From Syntrophaceae bacterium (GTDB lineage Bacteria; Desulfobacterota; BSN033; UBA1163), in assembly GCA_013388635.1 (NCBI GenBank), contig JACAEX010000051.1, positions 1-32,665 of the forward strand: DNA of 32,665 bases, read 5' to 3'. The notes under the pieces are model-generated. The model did no database searches and had not been told where the DNA came from. It saw nothing but the letters and a program-made list of their open reading frames with translations. A program made the translations under genes and the position numbers. Positions 7,711 to 15,611 of the stretch are shown here, piece after piece (position 1 is the first letter of the stretch; every line of letters begins with the position of its first letter).

Positions 7711-7908
7711 CTAAGCTTTGATAAATTTTTCAGGTGATTCATCAAACTGCTTCTTACAGGCCTTGCAACAGAAATAGTACGTCTTATCCCCGACCGTGCT
7801 GGTGGCCCTCGGCTTCGCAGCCACCGCTCCATAAAGGACTCCCACCTTGCTTATCTCCATCTCCCTGCCACATACCGGACATTTCACTTCCATGCGTTCT
7901 TCAGCCAT
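7711..7908 (-). CDS. YHS/TRASH-like small cysteine protein
   Basis: 65 residues with two cysteine knuckles: KCPVCGREM near the N-terminus and YYFCCKACKKQFDESPEKF near the C-terminus. The second matches the YHS-type signature (Y-F-C-C-x-x-C...F...P-x-x-F). Such domains bind metal (Zn, Cu or Fe). The middle segment is short and alanine/lysine rich. It overlaps the 3' end of dsrN by 8 nt and is followed 11 nt later by dsrC, so it is translated as part of the core dsr unit. A role in metal or sulfur handling near DsrC is plausible but unproven. Confidence 0.75.
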   Translation of the reverse strand: MAEERMEVKCPVCGREMEISKVGVLYGAVAAKPRATSTVGDKTYYFCCKACKKQFDESPEKFIKA

Positions 7909-9322
7909 ATTTCGCCTCCTTTAAAGGTGTCTTCCCCTGCCTTCGTGCGAGGGAAACGAAAGCCTCTGCCCAACAGGGCGTCCCTGAGGCGTGTAAGTGC
8001 ATATAGCTCGCAAACAAATTCTTATAGAAGATTCCATCCCGCTTGCCGTCGATCCCATGACCCCGCTTGATTTCGTAGGCGAACCTGATCCCATTCTTTA
8101 CGGAGAGTCTGGAATGATGGAATTCATGGCCTCGGATGGTCAATCCTATCGGGAGAAGGGGGTTTTCATCAGTGACTTCGGCAAGGACGTAGCCGTGCCC
8201 TTCAGGCCTTTGAGAGATCTCGACCTCGGCGGGAATGACCCCGACCATTTCATGGGATCGACCTTGCCAGTGGATCTTTCGGCATAGGTACATCAGCCCC
8301 GCACATTCCGCATAGACCGGAAGACCAGCTTCAATCGATTCGGCTATATCTTTTCGCAACAGTCGATTTTCCTCTAACTGCTTAACGAAGAACTCAGGGA
8401 ATCCGCCTCCAATATAAAGCCCATCCACCGGCGGCAATCGGTCTTGCAGGGAATTGATAAAGATGAGTTCGGCATTCTCCTGTCTCAGGGCCTCAAGGTT
8501 TTCTGGATAATAGAAGTTGAAGACCTGGTCATGCATCACCCCGAGCCTGACTTCGGGAGCTCTCTCTCGGCTCTCCTCTAAGGCGCGAGGGGAGGGGCGA
8601 GGGGGACTAAATCCCTGAGCGATCTTCAATATCTGATCCAGATCGAGGTAGGGTTTCAACTTATTCCCGATCCGTTCGACGAGCGACTCCGCCTCGCTCG
8701 ATTCCTTCGACGGGATGAGCCCTAAATGTCTTTCAGCGATTTGAAGATCAGGATCACGGGGGATGCCGCCGAGAACAGGGATCGCGCAATGCTCCTCCAC
8801 AGCCTCTCTCAACTTCTTCTCATGTCGGCTGCCTGAAACGTAATTGAGGATCACCCCCACAATCTTGATGCCGGTCTCAAAAAGTTGGTACCCCTTCACC
8901 ATTGCTGCAATGCTACCTGTCATCCTGCTTGTGTTCACCACCAGGAGAATCGGAATGTTCAACAGGCGGCTTATCTCCGCGGTCGTCTGTTGACTGTCCA
9001 ACCCATCGTAAAGTCCCATCGCCCCTTCCACAATGGCCAGGTCTGCCTCTTCGCAAGCCCGCGCAAAAGTCTGAATTAATTTCTCTTTTGGAATTAGGAA
9101 GAGATCGAGATTGCGGCAACCTCTTCCTGCCGCAATCGTGAGCCACGAGGGGTCGATATAGTCGGGGCCTTTCTTAAAGGGTTGGATCGAAAGGCCCCGG
9201 TTCGTCAATAACTTGCACAAGCCGACCGTAACCACAGTCTTGCCCGAGTGACCCTGCGGTGAGGAGACGAGAAAGCAACCCAAGGTCCGATCACCACCGG
9301 TGAAGCGATCACCTCTTCCCAT
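7901..9322 (-). CDS. dsrN: DsrN, CobB/CbiA-like glutamine-dependent amidase (sirohaem amidation)
   Basis: 473 residues. The N-terminal ATP-binding domain has a P-loop GHSGKTVVTVGLC, then KKGPDYIDPSW and VEGAMGLYDGLD, as in cobyrinate a,c-diamide synthases. The C-terminal glutamine amidotransferase domain has the Cys in YAECAGLMYL and the histidines in HEFHHS. In dsr operons this protein is DsrN, which amidates sirohaem to the amide form used by DsrAB. It begins 5 nt after dsrD, fixing that role over cobalamin synthesis, although a dual role cannot be excluded. The linker between the two domains (about 240-258, FSPPRPSPRALEESRERAP) is low-complexity and encoded by a C/G-rich repeat. Confidence 0.9.
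   Translation of the reverse strand: MGRGDRFTGGDRTLGCFLVSSPQGHSGKTVVTVGLCKLLTNRGLSIQPFKKGPDYIDPSWLTIAAGRGCRNLDLFLIPKEKLIQTFARACEEADLAIVEGAMGLYDGLDSQQTTAEISRLLNIPILLVVNTSRMTGSIAAMVKGYQLFETGIKIVGVILNYVSGSRHEKKLREAVEEHCAIPVLGGIPRDPDLQIAERHLGLIPSKESSEAESLVERIGNKLKPYLDLDQILKIAQGFSPPRPSPRALEESRERAPEVRLGVMHDQVFNFYYPENLEALRQENAELIFINSLQDRLPPVDGLYIGGGFPEFFVKQLEENRLLRKDIAESIEAGLPVYAECAGLMYLCRKIHWQGRSHEMVGVIPAEVEISQRPEGHGYVLAEVTDENPLLPIGLTIRGHEFHHSRLSVKNGIRFAYEIKRGHGIDGKRDGIFYKNLFASYMHLHASGTPCWAEAFVSLARRQGKTPLKEAKYG
8560..8612. repeat. C/G-rich repeat inside the DsrN interdomain linker
   Basis: On the minus strand the segment reads as runs of CCCCTCGCCCCTCCCCTCGCGCC followed by GAGAGCC/GAGAGAG, unlike the flanking coding DNA. 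It is in frame and encodes the Pro/Arg/Glu-rich linker between the ATPase and amidotransferase domains. The CCCCTC-rich style resembles the repeat at 1064-1090. It may be an inserted dispersed repeat tolerated in a flexible linker. Confidence 0.45.
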
Positions 9323-9327
9323 TCTTA

Positions 9328-9531
9328 TCAGGTCTCATGTTTACCCGGGAGGGCCACGTAGGTGATGCCGCCAAAGCTTCGGTATTCAATCTTTCCTTCT
9401 TTGGCCAGTTCGGCAATCGCCTTATCGACAAGACTCTTATCCTGTGCGACCGCCCTCGCCACCTCTTTGTTCTTAGCCTGGCTAACTGTGGCAAGGTACT
9501 TGAGAATGCTCTCCTTGAGGTCTTCGCTCAT
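9328..9531 (-). CDS. dsrD: DsrD, small winged-helix activator of dissimilatory sulfite reductase
   Basis: 67 residues, MSEDLKESILKYLATVSQAKNKEVARAVA, with a winged-helix-like pattern (DKAIAELAKEGKIEYRSFGGITYVALPG). It lies directly downstream of dsrB, the standard position for DsrD. The family is found in sulfite-reducing (not sulfur-oxidising) microbes and acts as an allosteric activator of DsrAB, so its presence supports the reductive direction. It is somewhat shorter than the ~78 residues commonly seen. An AAGGTGG precedes the ATG. Confidence 0.93.
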   Translation of the reverse strand: MSEDLKESILKYLATVSQAKNKEVARAVAQDKSLVDKAIAELAKEGKIEYRSFGGITYVALPGKHET

Positions 9532-9593
9532 TTTACCACCTTCCTTCCCACCTTCTCATCCCGCGCTTGCCCATCTCCCGGGAAAGAGAGAGA

Positions 9594-10658
9594 TTACCAT
9601 TTGAACTGGGTGGTGGTCCTCCAGGTTTCCCTCGCATAAGTAAAGTCGTCAATGTGCTGCTCCGCAAAAGGTATCCCCGTCAGTTGGAAGAACTTCTCCC
9701 AGCCTATCCTCTCGATCCACTCCCCCATTCTCTCGAATTTACGAGCATTCTTCGCATAGACCTCGACGATCTTCTTGACCGTGTTCACCACCTCAGGCCA
9801 ACGGGGAGGGTTGTTCGGAAGGTAGGGGACGACCAGACGGGAAAACATCGGAGGTTTTCTCGCATTGGATACCTTACCTCCGGCATAGATGGCTACGCCG
9901 TCACCTTCAGGGTCTGCAAGAGGCATGGCGGGGCAGACCGTGTAGCAGTTTCCGCAGTACATGCAGAGGTCTTCCCGGATGACCACGCTCTTGACTTCCT
10001 TGTCAGGATGGCGCCGAATGGCCCCCGTGGGGCAGGATCCGATGGTCGTCGGGATCTCACAGATCGCTCCCACCTTTTCGTGATCGATCTTTGGGACCTT
10101 GGTATGAACTCCGACCACAGCGAGATCCGAACAATGGATCGCACCACACATGTTGATACAGCAGGCCAACGATACCCTCAGTTTGGCCGGGAGCTTCATA
10201 CTGGTAAAGTAGCCATAGAGCTCGTCCATGAGTGATTTGACGACCGATGAACTATCCGTGGCTGCGCTGTGGCAATGGGCCCAGCCCTGGGTATGAACGA
10301 TGTTCGAAATAGCGTTTCCAGTCCCGCCGACCGGAAGGCCGAGCTTCTTCACCTCTTCGATGATCGGCCTGATATTCTTCTTATGGGGGGTCATGAATTC
10401 AATGTTATACCGGCTGGTAAACCGAAGGTATCCGTCACAATATTTATCAGCAATATCACAGATGTCCCGGATGAAGTCGACGCTGACCAGACGGGGCGAT
10501 CCCACCCTCACCGTAAACACCTCGTCTCCTGTCTCGGAGACATGGCGCATCACACCTGGCTTGAGGATCTCATGGTATTTCCAGTTGCCATAATTTTTTT
10601 TGATGACCTCAGGGAGCATCTCCTGAAAATTCGGAGGACCGATATCTGATCTTCCCAT
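9594..10658 (-). CDS. dsrB: Dissimilatory sulfite reductase beta subunit
   Basis: 354 residues. The sirohaem/[4Fe-4S] region shows the DsrB pattern CCINMCGAIHCSD. The inserted ferredoxin domain has CPTGAIRRH and LCMYCGNCYTVCPAMPL. The N-terminus (SDIGPPNFQEMLPEVIKKNYGNWKYHE) and the C-terminus (RETWRTTTQFKW) are family-typical. With DsrA it forms the alpha2beta2 enzyme that reduces sulfite and loads sulfur on DsrC in the cytoplasm. A strong AGGAGGTTATT lies before the ATG. Length is normal. The 98-nt dsrA-dsrB gap contains a GC-rich hairpin, so dsrB may have some post-transcriptional tuning. Confidence 0.97.
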   Translation of the reverse strand: MGRSDIGPPNFQEMLPEVIKKNYGNWKYHEILKPGVMRHVSETGDEVFTVRVGSPRLVSVDFIRDICDIADKYCDGYLRFTSRYNIEFMTPHKKNIRPIIEEVKKLGLPVGGTGNAISNIVHTQGWAHCHSAATDSSSVVKSLMDELYGYFTSMKLPAKLRVSLACCINMCGAIHCSDLAVVGVHTKVPKIDHEKVGAICEIPTTIGSCPTGAIRRHPDKEVKSVVIREDLCMYCGNCYTVCPAMPLADPEGDGVAIYAGGKVSNARKPPMFSRLVVPYLPNNPPRWPEVVNTVKKIVEVYAKNARKFERMGEWIERIGWEKFFQLTGIPFAEQHIDDFTYARETWRTTTQFKW

Positions 10659-10720
10659 AATAACCTCCTCTCACGTCATTTCAGATTTCAAATTTCGGAT
10701 TGAAAAAAACCAGGATCAAA

Positions 10721-10749
10721 AAGCGCTCTGCGCATAGCGCCACGCGCTT
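10721..10749. repeat. GCGC-rich hairpin in the dsrA-dsrB gap
   Basis: AAGCGC (10721-10726) is complementary to GCGCTT (10744-10749), with further GCGC words between them. A related GCGC-rich run (CGCCATGCGCTAAGCG) lies at 29458-29473 before mnmA, so this may be a small dispersed repeat. In the dsr transcript it could form a hairpin between dsrA and dsrB. The neighbouring 10678-10705 also carries a short piece of the TTCGAAAT-type repeat. Confidence 0.5.
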
Positions 10750-10756
10750 GGCATCT

Positions 10757-11920
10757 TTAAAAGAAAACGTAAGGATTTGCTCTCGGCGCCTTGATCATCT
10801 GCGGCGTCGGCTTCAGGCCAACCGCTTTTAAAAAATTTCTCATCCCCAACCTTTCGATCAGTTCGCCGACCCTCTCTCTCGTCCTTCCATTTTCATCCCA
10901 CCAGTCCCATATCTTTCGAACGAGCTCCTTGATCTCGGTATAGGGAGGTTCGACTTTCATAAAGGGAACGATGACCGACGAGAGCATGGCGCCTTTCAGA
11001 ATCGGCGCCTTTCCACCGATCAGCAGCGTCGCGCCTTTGTCCAACCCGGGTCTGATCGCTTTGGTCATTTTGTTAATACAATGCATACATCGGACACAGT
11101 CCTGAGGAACCACTCTGAGCTTCTTGGTCTTTTCATCCCATTTGAGTGCATTGGTTGGACACTTATCAACAACCAGCCCCTTCACGTCAAAGCCGGCCTT
11201 TACATACTCTTTGACCGCCTTCTGATCGATCTTCAGGCTATCCCTCCAGGTGCCGATGATCGTCAGGTCAGCTCTCGCTATAGCGGCCACACAATCATTA
11301 GGACATCCTGAGATCTTGATCTTAAATTTATAGGGCCACCGCGGCCGATGGATCTCATCCTGGAACTCCATCGTCAGGTTATGAACCAGATCGAGGGTGT
11401 TGATATTGGTCCACTCGCATCGCGCCGGTCCCACACAGGCTGTGAGTGTCCTCAGAGCCGAACCCGATCCTCCTAAGTCAAATCCCACTTCGGTCAACGC
11501 ATCGAAGCAGGGCTGAAGGTTTGCTGTGGTTGTCCCGAGCAGAATGATGTCGCCCGTTGAGCCATGAAAATTGGTCAGGCTGCTACCATACCGCTCCCAG
11601 ACGTCGCAAAGTTGCCTCAATTTCTTGGTTGAGTAAAACCAACCTGCAGGATGATTGACTCGAAGCGTGTGGAACGATTCCACATTTGGGAAGAGGTGCG
11701 GCACATCACTATACCTTCCGATCACTCCCCCGCCATACCCGGTGACGCCTACAATTCCCCCATGCTTCCAATGAGTTACTTTGTCTTTAAATGATAGTTC
11801 CTGGACGCCCAAAAGATCCTTTGCCGCAGCATTCTTCTTGGCTGCTCGTTTTATCTCTTTAACATAACTCGGCCACGGCCCCTTTTCCAGTTGGTCCACC
11901 AACGGGGTCTCCTCTTTCAT
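10757..11920 (-). CDS. dsrA: Dissimilatory sulfite reductase alpha subunit
   Basis: 387 residues from [16 protein letters not shown]. An ATG two codons earlier (11926) exists, but AGGAGG lies only 2 nt before it and 8 nt before this one, so the inner start is preferred. Sirohaem/[4Fe-4S] motifs are CVGPARC (C-x5-C) and CPNDC (C-x3-C). The ferredoxin domain has CPTNALKW and [15 protein letters not shown]. This is the catalytic sulfite reductase subunit. It is the first gene of the dsr array, with about 80 nt between its start and a sigma-54 promoter at 12000-12015. The two-component genes at 12144-15516 diverge from it, a layout that suggests local control. Confidence 0.97.
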   Translation of the reverse strand: MKEETPLVDQLEKGPWPSYVKEIKRAAKKNAAAKDLLGVQELSFKDKVTHWKHGGIVGVTGYGGGVIGRYSDVPHLFPNVESFHTLRVNHPAGWFYSTKKLRQLCDVWERYGSSLTNFHGSTGDIILLGTTTANLQPCFDALTEVGFDLGGSGSALRTLTACVGPARCEWTNINTLDLVHNLTMEFQDEIHRPRWPYKFKIKISGCPNDCVAAIARADLTIIGTWRDSLKIDQKAVKEYVKAGFDVKGLVVDKCPTNALKWDEKTKKLRVVPQDCVRCMHCINKMTKAIRPGLDKGATLLIGGKAPILKGAMLSSVIVPFMKVEPPYTEIKELVRKIWDWWDENGRTRERVGELIERLGMRNFLKAVGLKPTPQMIKAPRANPYVFF

Positions 11921-11999
11921 CCGCATTCCCTCCTTTAACTAATGAATTATAACTTTTTATACATCTCAGACGAAAAGAAATCAAGGATTAAATTTGTTG

Positions 12000-12015
12000 A
12001 GCAAAAACTGTGCCA
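12000..12015 (-). promoter_or_regulatory. Sigma-54 (-24/-12) promoter of the dsr operon
   Basis: On the minus strand the sequence is TGGCAC (12015-12010), five bases AGTTT (12009-12005), then TTGCT (12004-12000). This matches the sigma-54 consensus TGGCAC-N5-TTGCW at every defined position with the obligatory spacing. It points toward dsrA, giving a leader of roughly 65-70 nt. Sigma-54 promoters need an NtrC-type activator, and one is encoded on the other side of the same intergenic region. Confidence 0.85.
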
Positions 12016-12089
12016 CCAGATGATGGTCCCGTTAGCTCTTGAAAACTATAATCAATTTAATTTAACATACTGAAGGAACATACAAATTC

Positions 12090-12116
12090 AAATGCAAAAA
12101 ATATCTGGCAGTGCTA
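12090..12116 (-). promoter_or_regulatory. Candidate activator-binding site (UAS) for the dsr sigma-54 promoter
   Basis: Read on the minus strand from 12116, the segments are TAGCACT, GCCAGAT, ATTTTTT and GCATTT. It aligns without gaps to 15514-15540 at 22 of 27 positions. Its end is 74 nt upstream of the -24 element, a usual enhancer distance for NtrC-family activators. The TGC...GCA ends give partial dyad symmetry, as expected for a dimeric Fis-type HTH. It also lies 28 nt before the kinase start, so it may mediate autoregulation. Confidence 0.7.
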
Positions 12117-12143
12117 TATCTTGTTGGCACAGGGGTCGAAACG

Positions 12144-14099
12144 ATGAAGGCAGGTAGGAATCTCAAACTGACCAAGAAGTTGATGCTCGGGATCGGGATC
12201 ATCCTTTTCATTACCTTCGGTACGATCTCCCTCTTTTTCTATTATTATGTGAAGCACCTCTATTTAAAAGAGACCTACAGGCAGACAGAGCTCCTCTTCT
12301 CTTATATCAATGCCACTGCAGAATATGTCAAGGATGAATTGAGACCAAAGATGTTCCATGTCTTGCCAAAGGACGAATTCATTCAGGAGGCGATGTCCAC
12401 CACCTTTGTCACAAGGGGTATTACAAAGAGATTCATCCAAAGATTCCCGGAATATAATTACAGAAGGGTGGCGGTCGACCCGAGAAACCCGTTGAATATG
12501 GCAAATGAGATGGAAAAAGAGTTCATCAATGGCTTCTCTAAAAATCCAAAAGATACCCATGAATGGAAAGGGTTGATTAAGAGGGATGGAAAGAGATACT
12601 TTGTCCATCAAAAACCGGTGATCATGGAGGCCCAGTGCCTCATCTGTCACGGGGATCCATCCTATGCACCGAGATCCCTGGTCAAGATTTATGGAAAGGA
12701 CCATGGTTTTTACAGAAAGATCGGCAATGTGGCCGGGGTCGAATCGGTGGCCATACCCGTGGACAACACGTTTTATCAGATCACCCGATTGGCCTTCTCG
12801 ATATTCCTCTTAGGTCTCTCAGGAATGGCTGCGACATTCCTCATCCTGAACTACTTCCATTATGTGGTACTGGTCAAGCCACTCAGGAAGGTCAGTTCTT
12901 TCTTTAGGTCGATTGTCAGCGGCGAAAGAGGTCTGGATATGAAGCTTGAGGTGAAGGGAGATGACGAGATCTCCGAGGTCGTAGGATCCTTCAATCAGAT
13001 GATCTCCCACCTCAAGAGGTCGCGGGATGAATTGATATCCTCGGAGATGAAGTACCGTCGAATCTTTGAGGGTTCCAAAGATGCCATCCTCCTGATCGAC
13101 TGTACAGGTCCGATCAGGGATGTAAACCATTCAGGCGTGGAGTTATGGGGTTACAGCAGCAAGGAGGAGTTCATCGAGAATGTGTCCTTAAGCAATCTCT
13201 TTGTGAAGGAAGAGGTGTTGAACGATTTTCTTGCCCGGATCGGAGAGGACGAATTTGTAAAGGACTATGAGATCGTCTTGAGGAGAAAGGACGGAGGGGA
13301 GAGGAATGGACTGATGACAGCGACTTTGAGGAGAGATGGGGAGGACCAGATCTGCGGCTACGAGTGTATTGTCAAGGACATCACGGAGAGAAAGAAGATG
13401 GAGGAGAGAATCAGAGAGGCGGATAAGCTTGCCTCGATTGGACAATTGGCAGCAGGGGTTGCCCATGAGATCAACAATCCCTTGAGCGTCATCCTCGGGT
13501 TTACAAGGTTGCTCACGAAGAAATCCTCTTTCGACAGGCAGACCAAGGAGGATCTGGAGATCATCCAGAGCAATGCCAGGCTGTGCAAAAAGATTGTCGA
13601 GGACCTCCTCAATTTTTCAAGGCAGAGAAGGCCACAATACACAGAGGCAGATCTCAACGGGACGATCGAATCGATCGTCTCCGTGGTGGAAGCCCAGTTC
13701 AATCATGGCGGCATCACCATGGTAAGGGACTATGACCCTTCTATCCCGGCCGTGACAATGGATGTGGATAAGATGAAACAGGTCTTCATGAATCTTCTGA
13801 TGAACGCCTGTCAGGCAATGAATTCGGGTGGTTCCATCCACATCGCCACCCATTACGATGCGGCAAGGCAGGGGGTTTTGACCGTCTTTGCCGATACCGG
13901 ATGTGGAATCCCGAAGAATATCCAGCACAGGGTATTCGACCCCTTCTTCACCACGAAGGAACCAGGGCAGGGGACCGGCCTTGGGCTCCCCGTATGCTAT
14001 GGAATCGTCAAAGAACATCATGGTGAGATTTCTTTTGAGAGTGAGGAAGGCAAGGGAGCGACGTTCAGGGTATGGCTCCCGTTGAACAGTATGGGGTGA
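12144..14099 (+). CDS. Membrane sensor histidine kinase with haem-c (Tll0287/DUF3365-like) sensor domain
   Basis: 651 residues from MKAGRNLKLTKKLMLGIG, with AGGGG 8 nt upstream of the ATG. Order: membrane segment (~10-35); periplasmic Tll0287/DUF3365-like domain with a CLICH haem-attachment motif at about 165-169; second membrane segment (~215-240); HAMP (~240-300); PAS (~305-410); HisKA with the phospho-acceptor in GVAHEINNP (His ~441); HATPase with N-box MNLLMNACQA, DTGCGIP and GQGTGLGLPV. A covalently bound haem suggests sensing of redox state or a small ligand such as sulfide, NO or CO (inference). It diverges from dsrA and lies 10 nt before its response regulator. Its promoter is not obvious. 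Confidence 0.93.
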   Translation: MKAGRNLKLTKKLMLGIGIILFITFGTISLFFYYYVKHLYLKETYRQTELLFSYINATAEYVKDELRPKMFHVLPKDEFIQEAMSTTFVTRGITKRFIQRFPEYNYRRVAVDPRNPLNMANEMEKEFINGFSKNPKDTHEWKGLIKRDGKRYFVHQKPVIMEAQCLICHGDPSYAPRSLVKIYGKDHGFYRKIGNVAGVESVAIPVDNTFYQITRLAFSIFLLGLSGMAATFLILNYFHYVVLVKPLRKVSSFFRSIVSGERGLDMKLEVKGDDEISEVVGSFNQMISHLKRSRDELISSEMKYRRIFEGSKDAILLIDCTGPIRDVNHSGVELWGYSSKEEFIENVSLSNLFVKEEVLNDFLARIGEDEFVKDYEIVLRRKDGGERNGLMTATLRRDGEDQICGYECIVKDITERKKMEERIREADKLASIGQLAAGVAHEINNPLSVILGFTRLLTKKSSFDRQTKEDLEIIQSNARLCKKIVEDLLNFSRQRRPQYTEADLNGTIESIVSVVEAQFNHGGITMVRDYDPSIPAVTMDVDKMKQVFMNLLMNACQAMNSGGSIHIATHYDAARQGVLTVFADTGCGIPKNIQHRVFDPFFTTKEPGQGTGLGLPVCYGIVKEHHGEISFESEEGKGATFRVWLPLNSMG

Positions 14100-14109
14100 G
14101 GAGAGGCAG

Positions 14110-15516
14110 ATGAAGGAATCTATTCTTGTTGTCGATGATGTGCCGGATATGCTTAAGTTCCTCGAAAGGCTCATCCAGGAGGAACTTCACGTCGATGTGG
14201 TCGCACTGGACGATGCGGAAAAGGCGATGGAGAAGGTATTGAAGGATCCGCCCAGCATCGTCCTTGCCGATATCCGGATGCCAAAGATGAACGGGGTCGA
14301 ATTGCTGAGACGGATCAAAGAGATGGACCATTCCCCTCTGGTGATCATGATGACTGCCTACGGGAGTATCGAGGATGCCGTCGAAAGCCTTAAGCTGGGG
14401 GCTTACGATTACATCACGAAGCCTTTTGATGAGGAGAGGCTACTGCATACGCTTAAAAAGGCCCTTGAGCATCATGACCTCGTTAAGAAGAACATCGATC
14501 TTGAGAAGAGGGTGAAGGAGAAGGAGGCGTTAAATGGCTTCATAGGAGAATCGCTCCCCATCCGAAGGCTGGTAGAGACCATCAAAATTGTGGCGAAAAC
14601 GGATTTGACGGTCCTGATCACAGGTGAGACCGGAACGGGCAAAGATCTTGCTGCGAGGATGATCCATGCCCTGAGCCACCGATCGAATAAACCCTTCATC
14701 CCTGTAAACTGCCCGACCATCCCAGAAACGATTTTGGAGAGCGAGCTTTTCGGTTATAAGAAGGGCGCCTTCACAGGAGCAGCTCAGGATAAGATGGGGC
14801 TCTTCGGGACTGCTGATGGCGGAACTCTTCTGCTCGATGAGATCGGGGACCTGCCGACGATGCTTCAGGCAAAGCTGTTGAGGGTCTTAGAAGAGAAGGA
14901 GATCAAACCTCTCGGTGATACGAAAACCAACAAGATCGATGTGAGGGTCATCGCCTCAACCAATCAGGATCTTAAGGAGAAGATCGCCTCCCATCAATTC
15001 AGAGAGGATCTCTATCACCGGTTGAATGTCGTTTCGATATCCACACCCTCCCTCAAAGAGATCGCGGAGGATATCCCTTTGATTGCGAACCATTTTCTTT
15101 CCTTCTATTGCTCAGAGTTTAATATCGCTCAAAAGAGATTTTCAGAAGATACTTTGAGAATGTTCATTTCAAGAAGATGGACCGGAAATGTCAGGGAGCT
15201 CCAGAACGAGATCAAAAGGGCTGTGATATTCTCAAAGGGTGAAATGATTACCCCTGAGGATTTTCAAAATGAGACGAGATTGCCATATCCCGAGGAGAAT
15301 GCCGATTCTCTATTGAAACTTACCTATAAAGAGGCAAGGAAGAACCTTCTTGAAAAATTCAATGTTCAATATATCAGAGACTTACTGGACAAATATAGTG
15401 GTAACGTCTCTCTGGCGGCCAGGATGGCAGGCTTAGAAAGGCAGTCCCTTCAGCACCTGATCAAGAGGTATGGCATCCACCCTGAGGAGTTTAGAAAGAG
15501 TGCAAACAAAATGTAG
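14110..15516 (+). CDS. NtrC-family sigma-54-dependent response regulator
   Basis: 468 residues. The receiver domain has acidic VVDD near the N-terminus, phospho-acceptor Asp54 in VLADIRMPKMNG and Lys in YITKPF. The AAA+ domain has Walker A GETGTGKD (~172-179), GAFTGA (219-224), which contacts sigma-54, and Walker B LLLDEIGDL. The C-terminal Fis-type helix-turn-helix (~433-458) reads NVSLAARMAGLERQSLQHLI. It is encoded 10 nt after the kinase, so the two form a two-component pair. Two sigma-54 promoters with a shared upstream site flank the pair, making this the predicted activator of both dsrA and the split-Soret gene. The second predicted site begins at this gene's stop codon. Confidence 0.95.
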   Translation: MKESILVVDDVPDMLKFLERLIQEELHVDVVALDDAEKAMEKVLKDPPSIVLADIRMPKMNGVELLRRIKEMDHSPLVIMMTAYGSIEDAVESLKLGAYDYITKPFDEERLLHTLKKALEHHDLVKKNIDLEKRVKEKEALNGFIGESLPIRRLVETIKIVAKTDLTVLITGETGTGKDLAARMIHALSHRSNKPFIPVNCPTIPETILESELFGYKKGAFTGAAQDKMGLFGTADGGTLLLDEIGDLPTMLQAKLLRVLEEKEIKPLGDTKTNKIDVRVIASTNQDLKEKIASHQFREDLYHRLNVVSISTPSLKEIAEDIPLIANHFLSFYCSEFNIAQKRFSEDTLRMFISRRWTGNVRELQNEIKRAVIFSKGEMITPEDFQNETRLPYPEENADSLLKLTYKEARKNLLEKFNVQYIRDLLDKYSGNVSLAARMAGLERQSLQHLIKRYGIHPEEFRKSANKM

Positions 15517-15540
15517 CACTGCAAGGCTTTTTTTGCATCT
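15514..15540 (+). promoter_or_regulatory. Candidate activator-binding site (UAS) for the split-Soret sigma-54 promoter
   Basis: The segments are TAGCACT (15514-15520), GCAAGGC (15521-15527), TTTTTTT (15528-15534) and GCATCT (15535-15540). It has 22/27 identity, without gaps, to the site upstream of dsrA (12116-12090, other strand). It ends 71 nt before the -24 element at 15612, against 74 nt at dsrA, and has the same orientation relative to its promoter. TGCAA...TTGCA ends give dyad symmetry. It starts on the stop codon of the regulator gene. Confidence 0.7.
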
Positions 15541-15611
15541 CCAGATACTCAATCAACCAGTTATTAATCAAGAATATCTTTATTTTCAGATGGTTCCGCC
15601 ACCTGGGGTTA

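Noticed and set aside
7901-9322. CbiA/CobB of cobalamin synthesis
   Set aside because: The family is shared, but the position between dsrD and dsrC, with no other cobalamin gene, favours DsrN; a dual role remains possible.
12106-12150. Sigma-54 promoter on the plus strand for the kinase gene (TGGCAG or TTGGCAC words)
   Set aside because: Neither word has GC at the -12 position at the required spacing.
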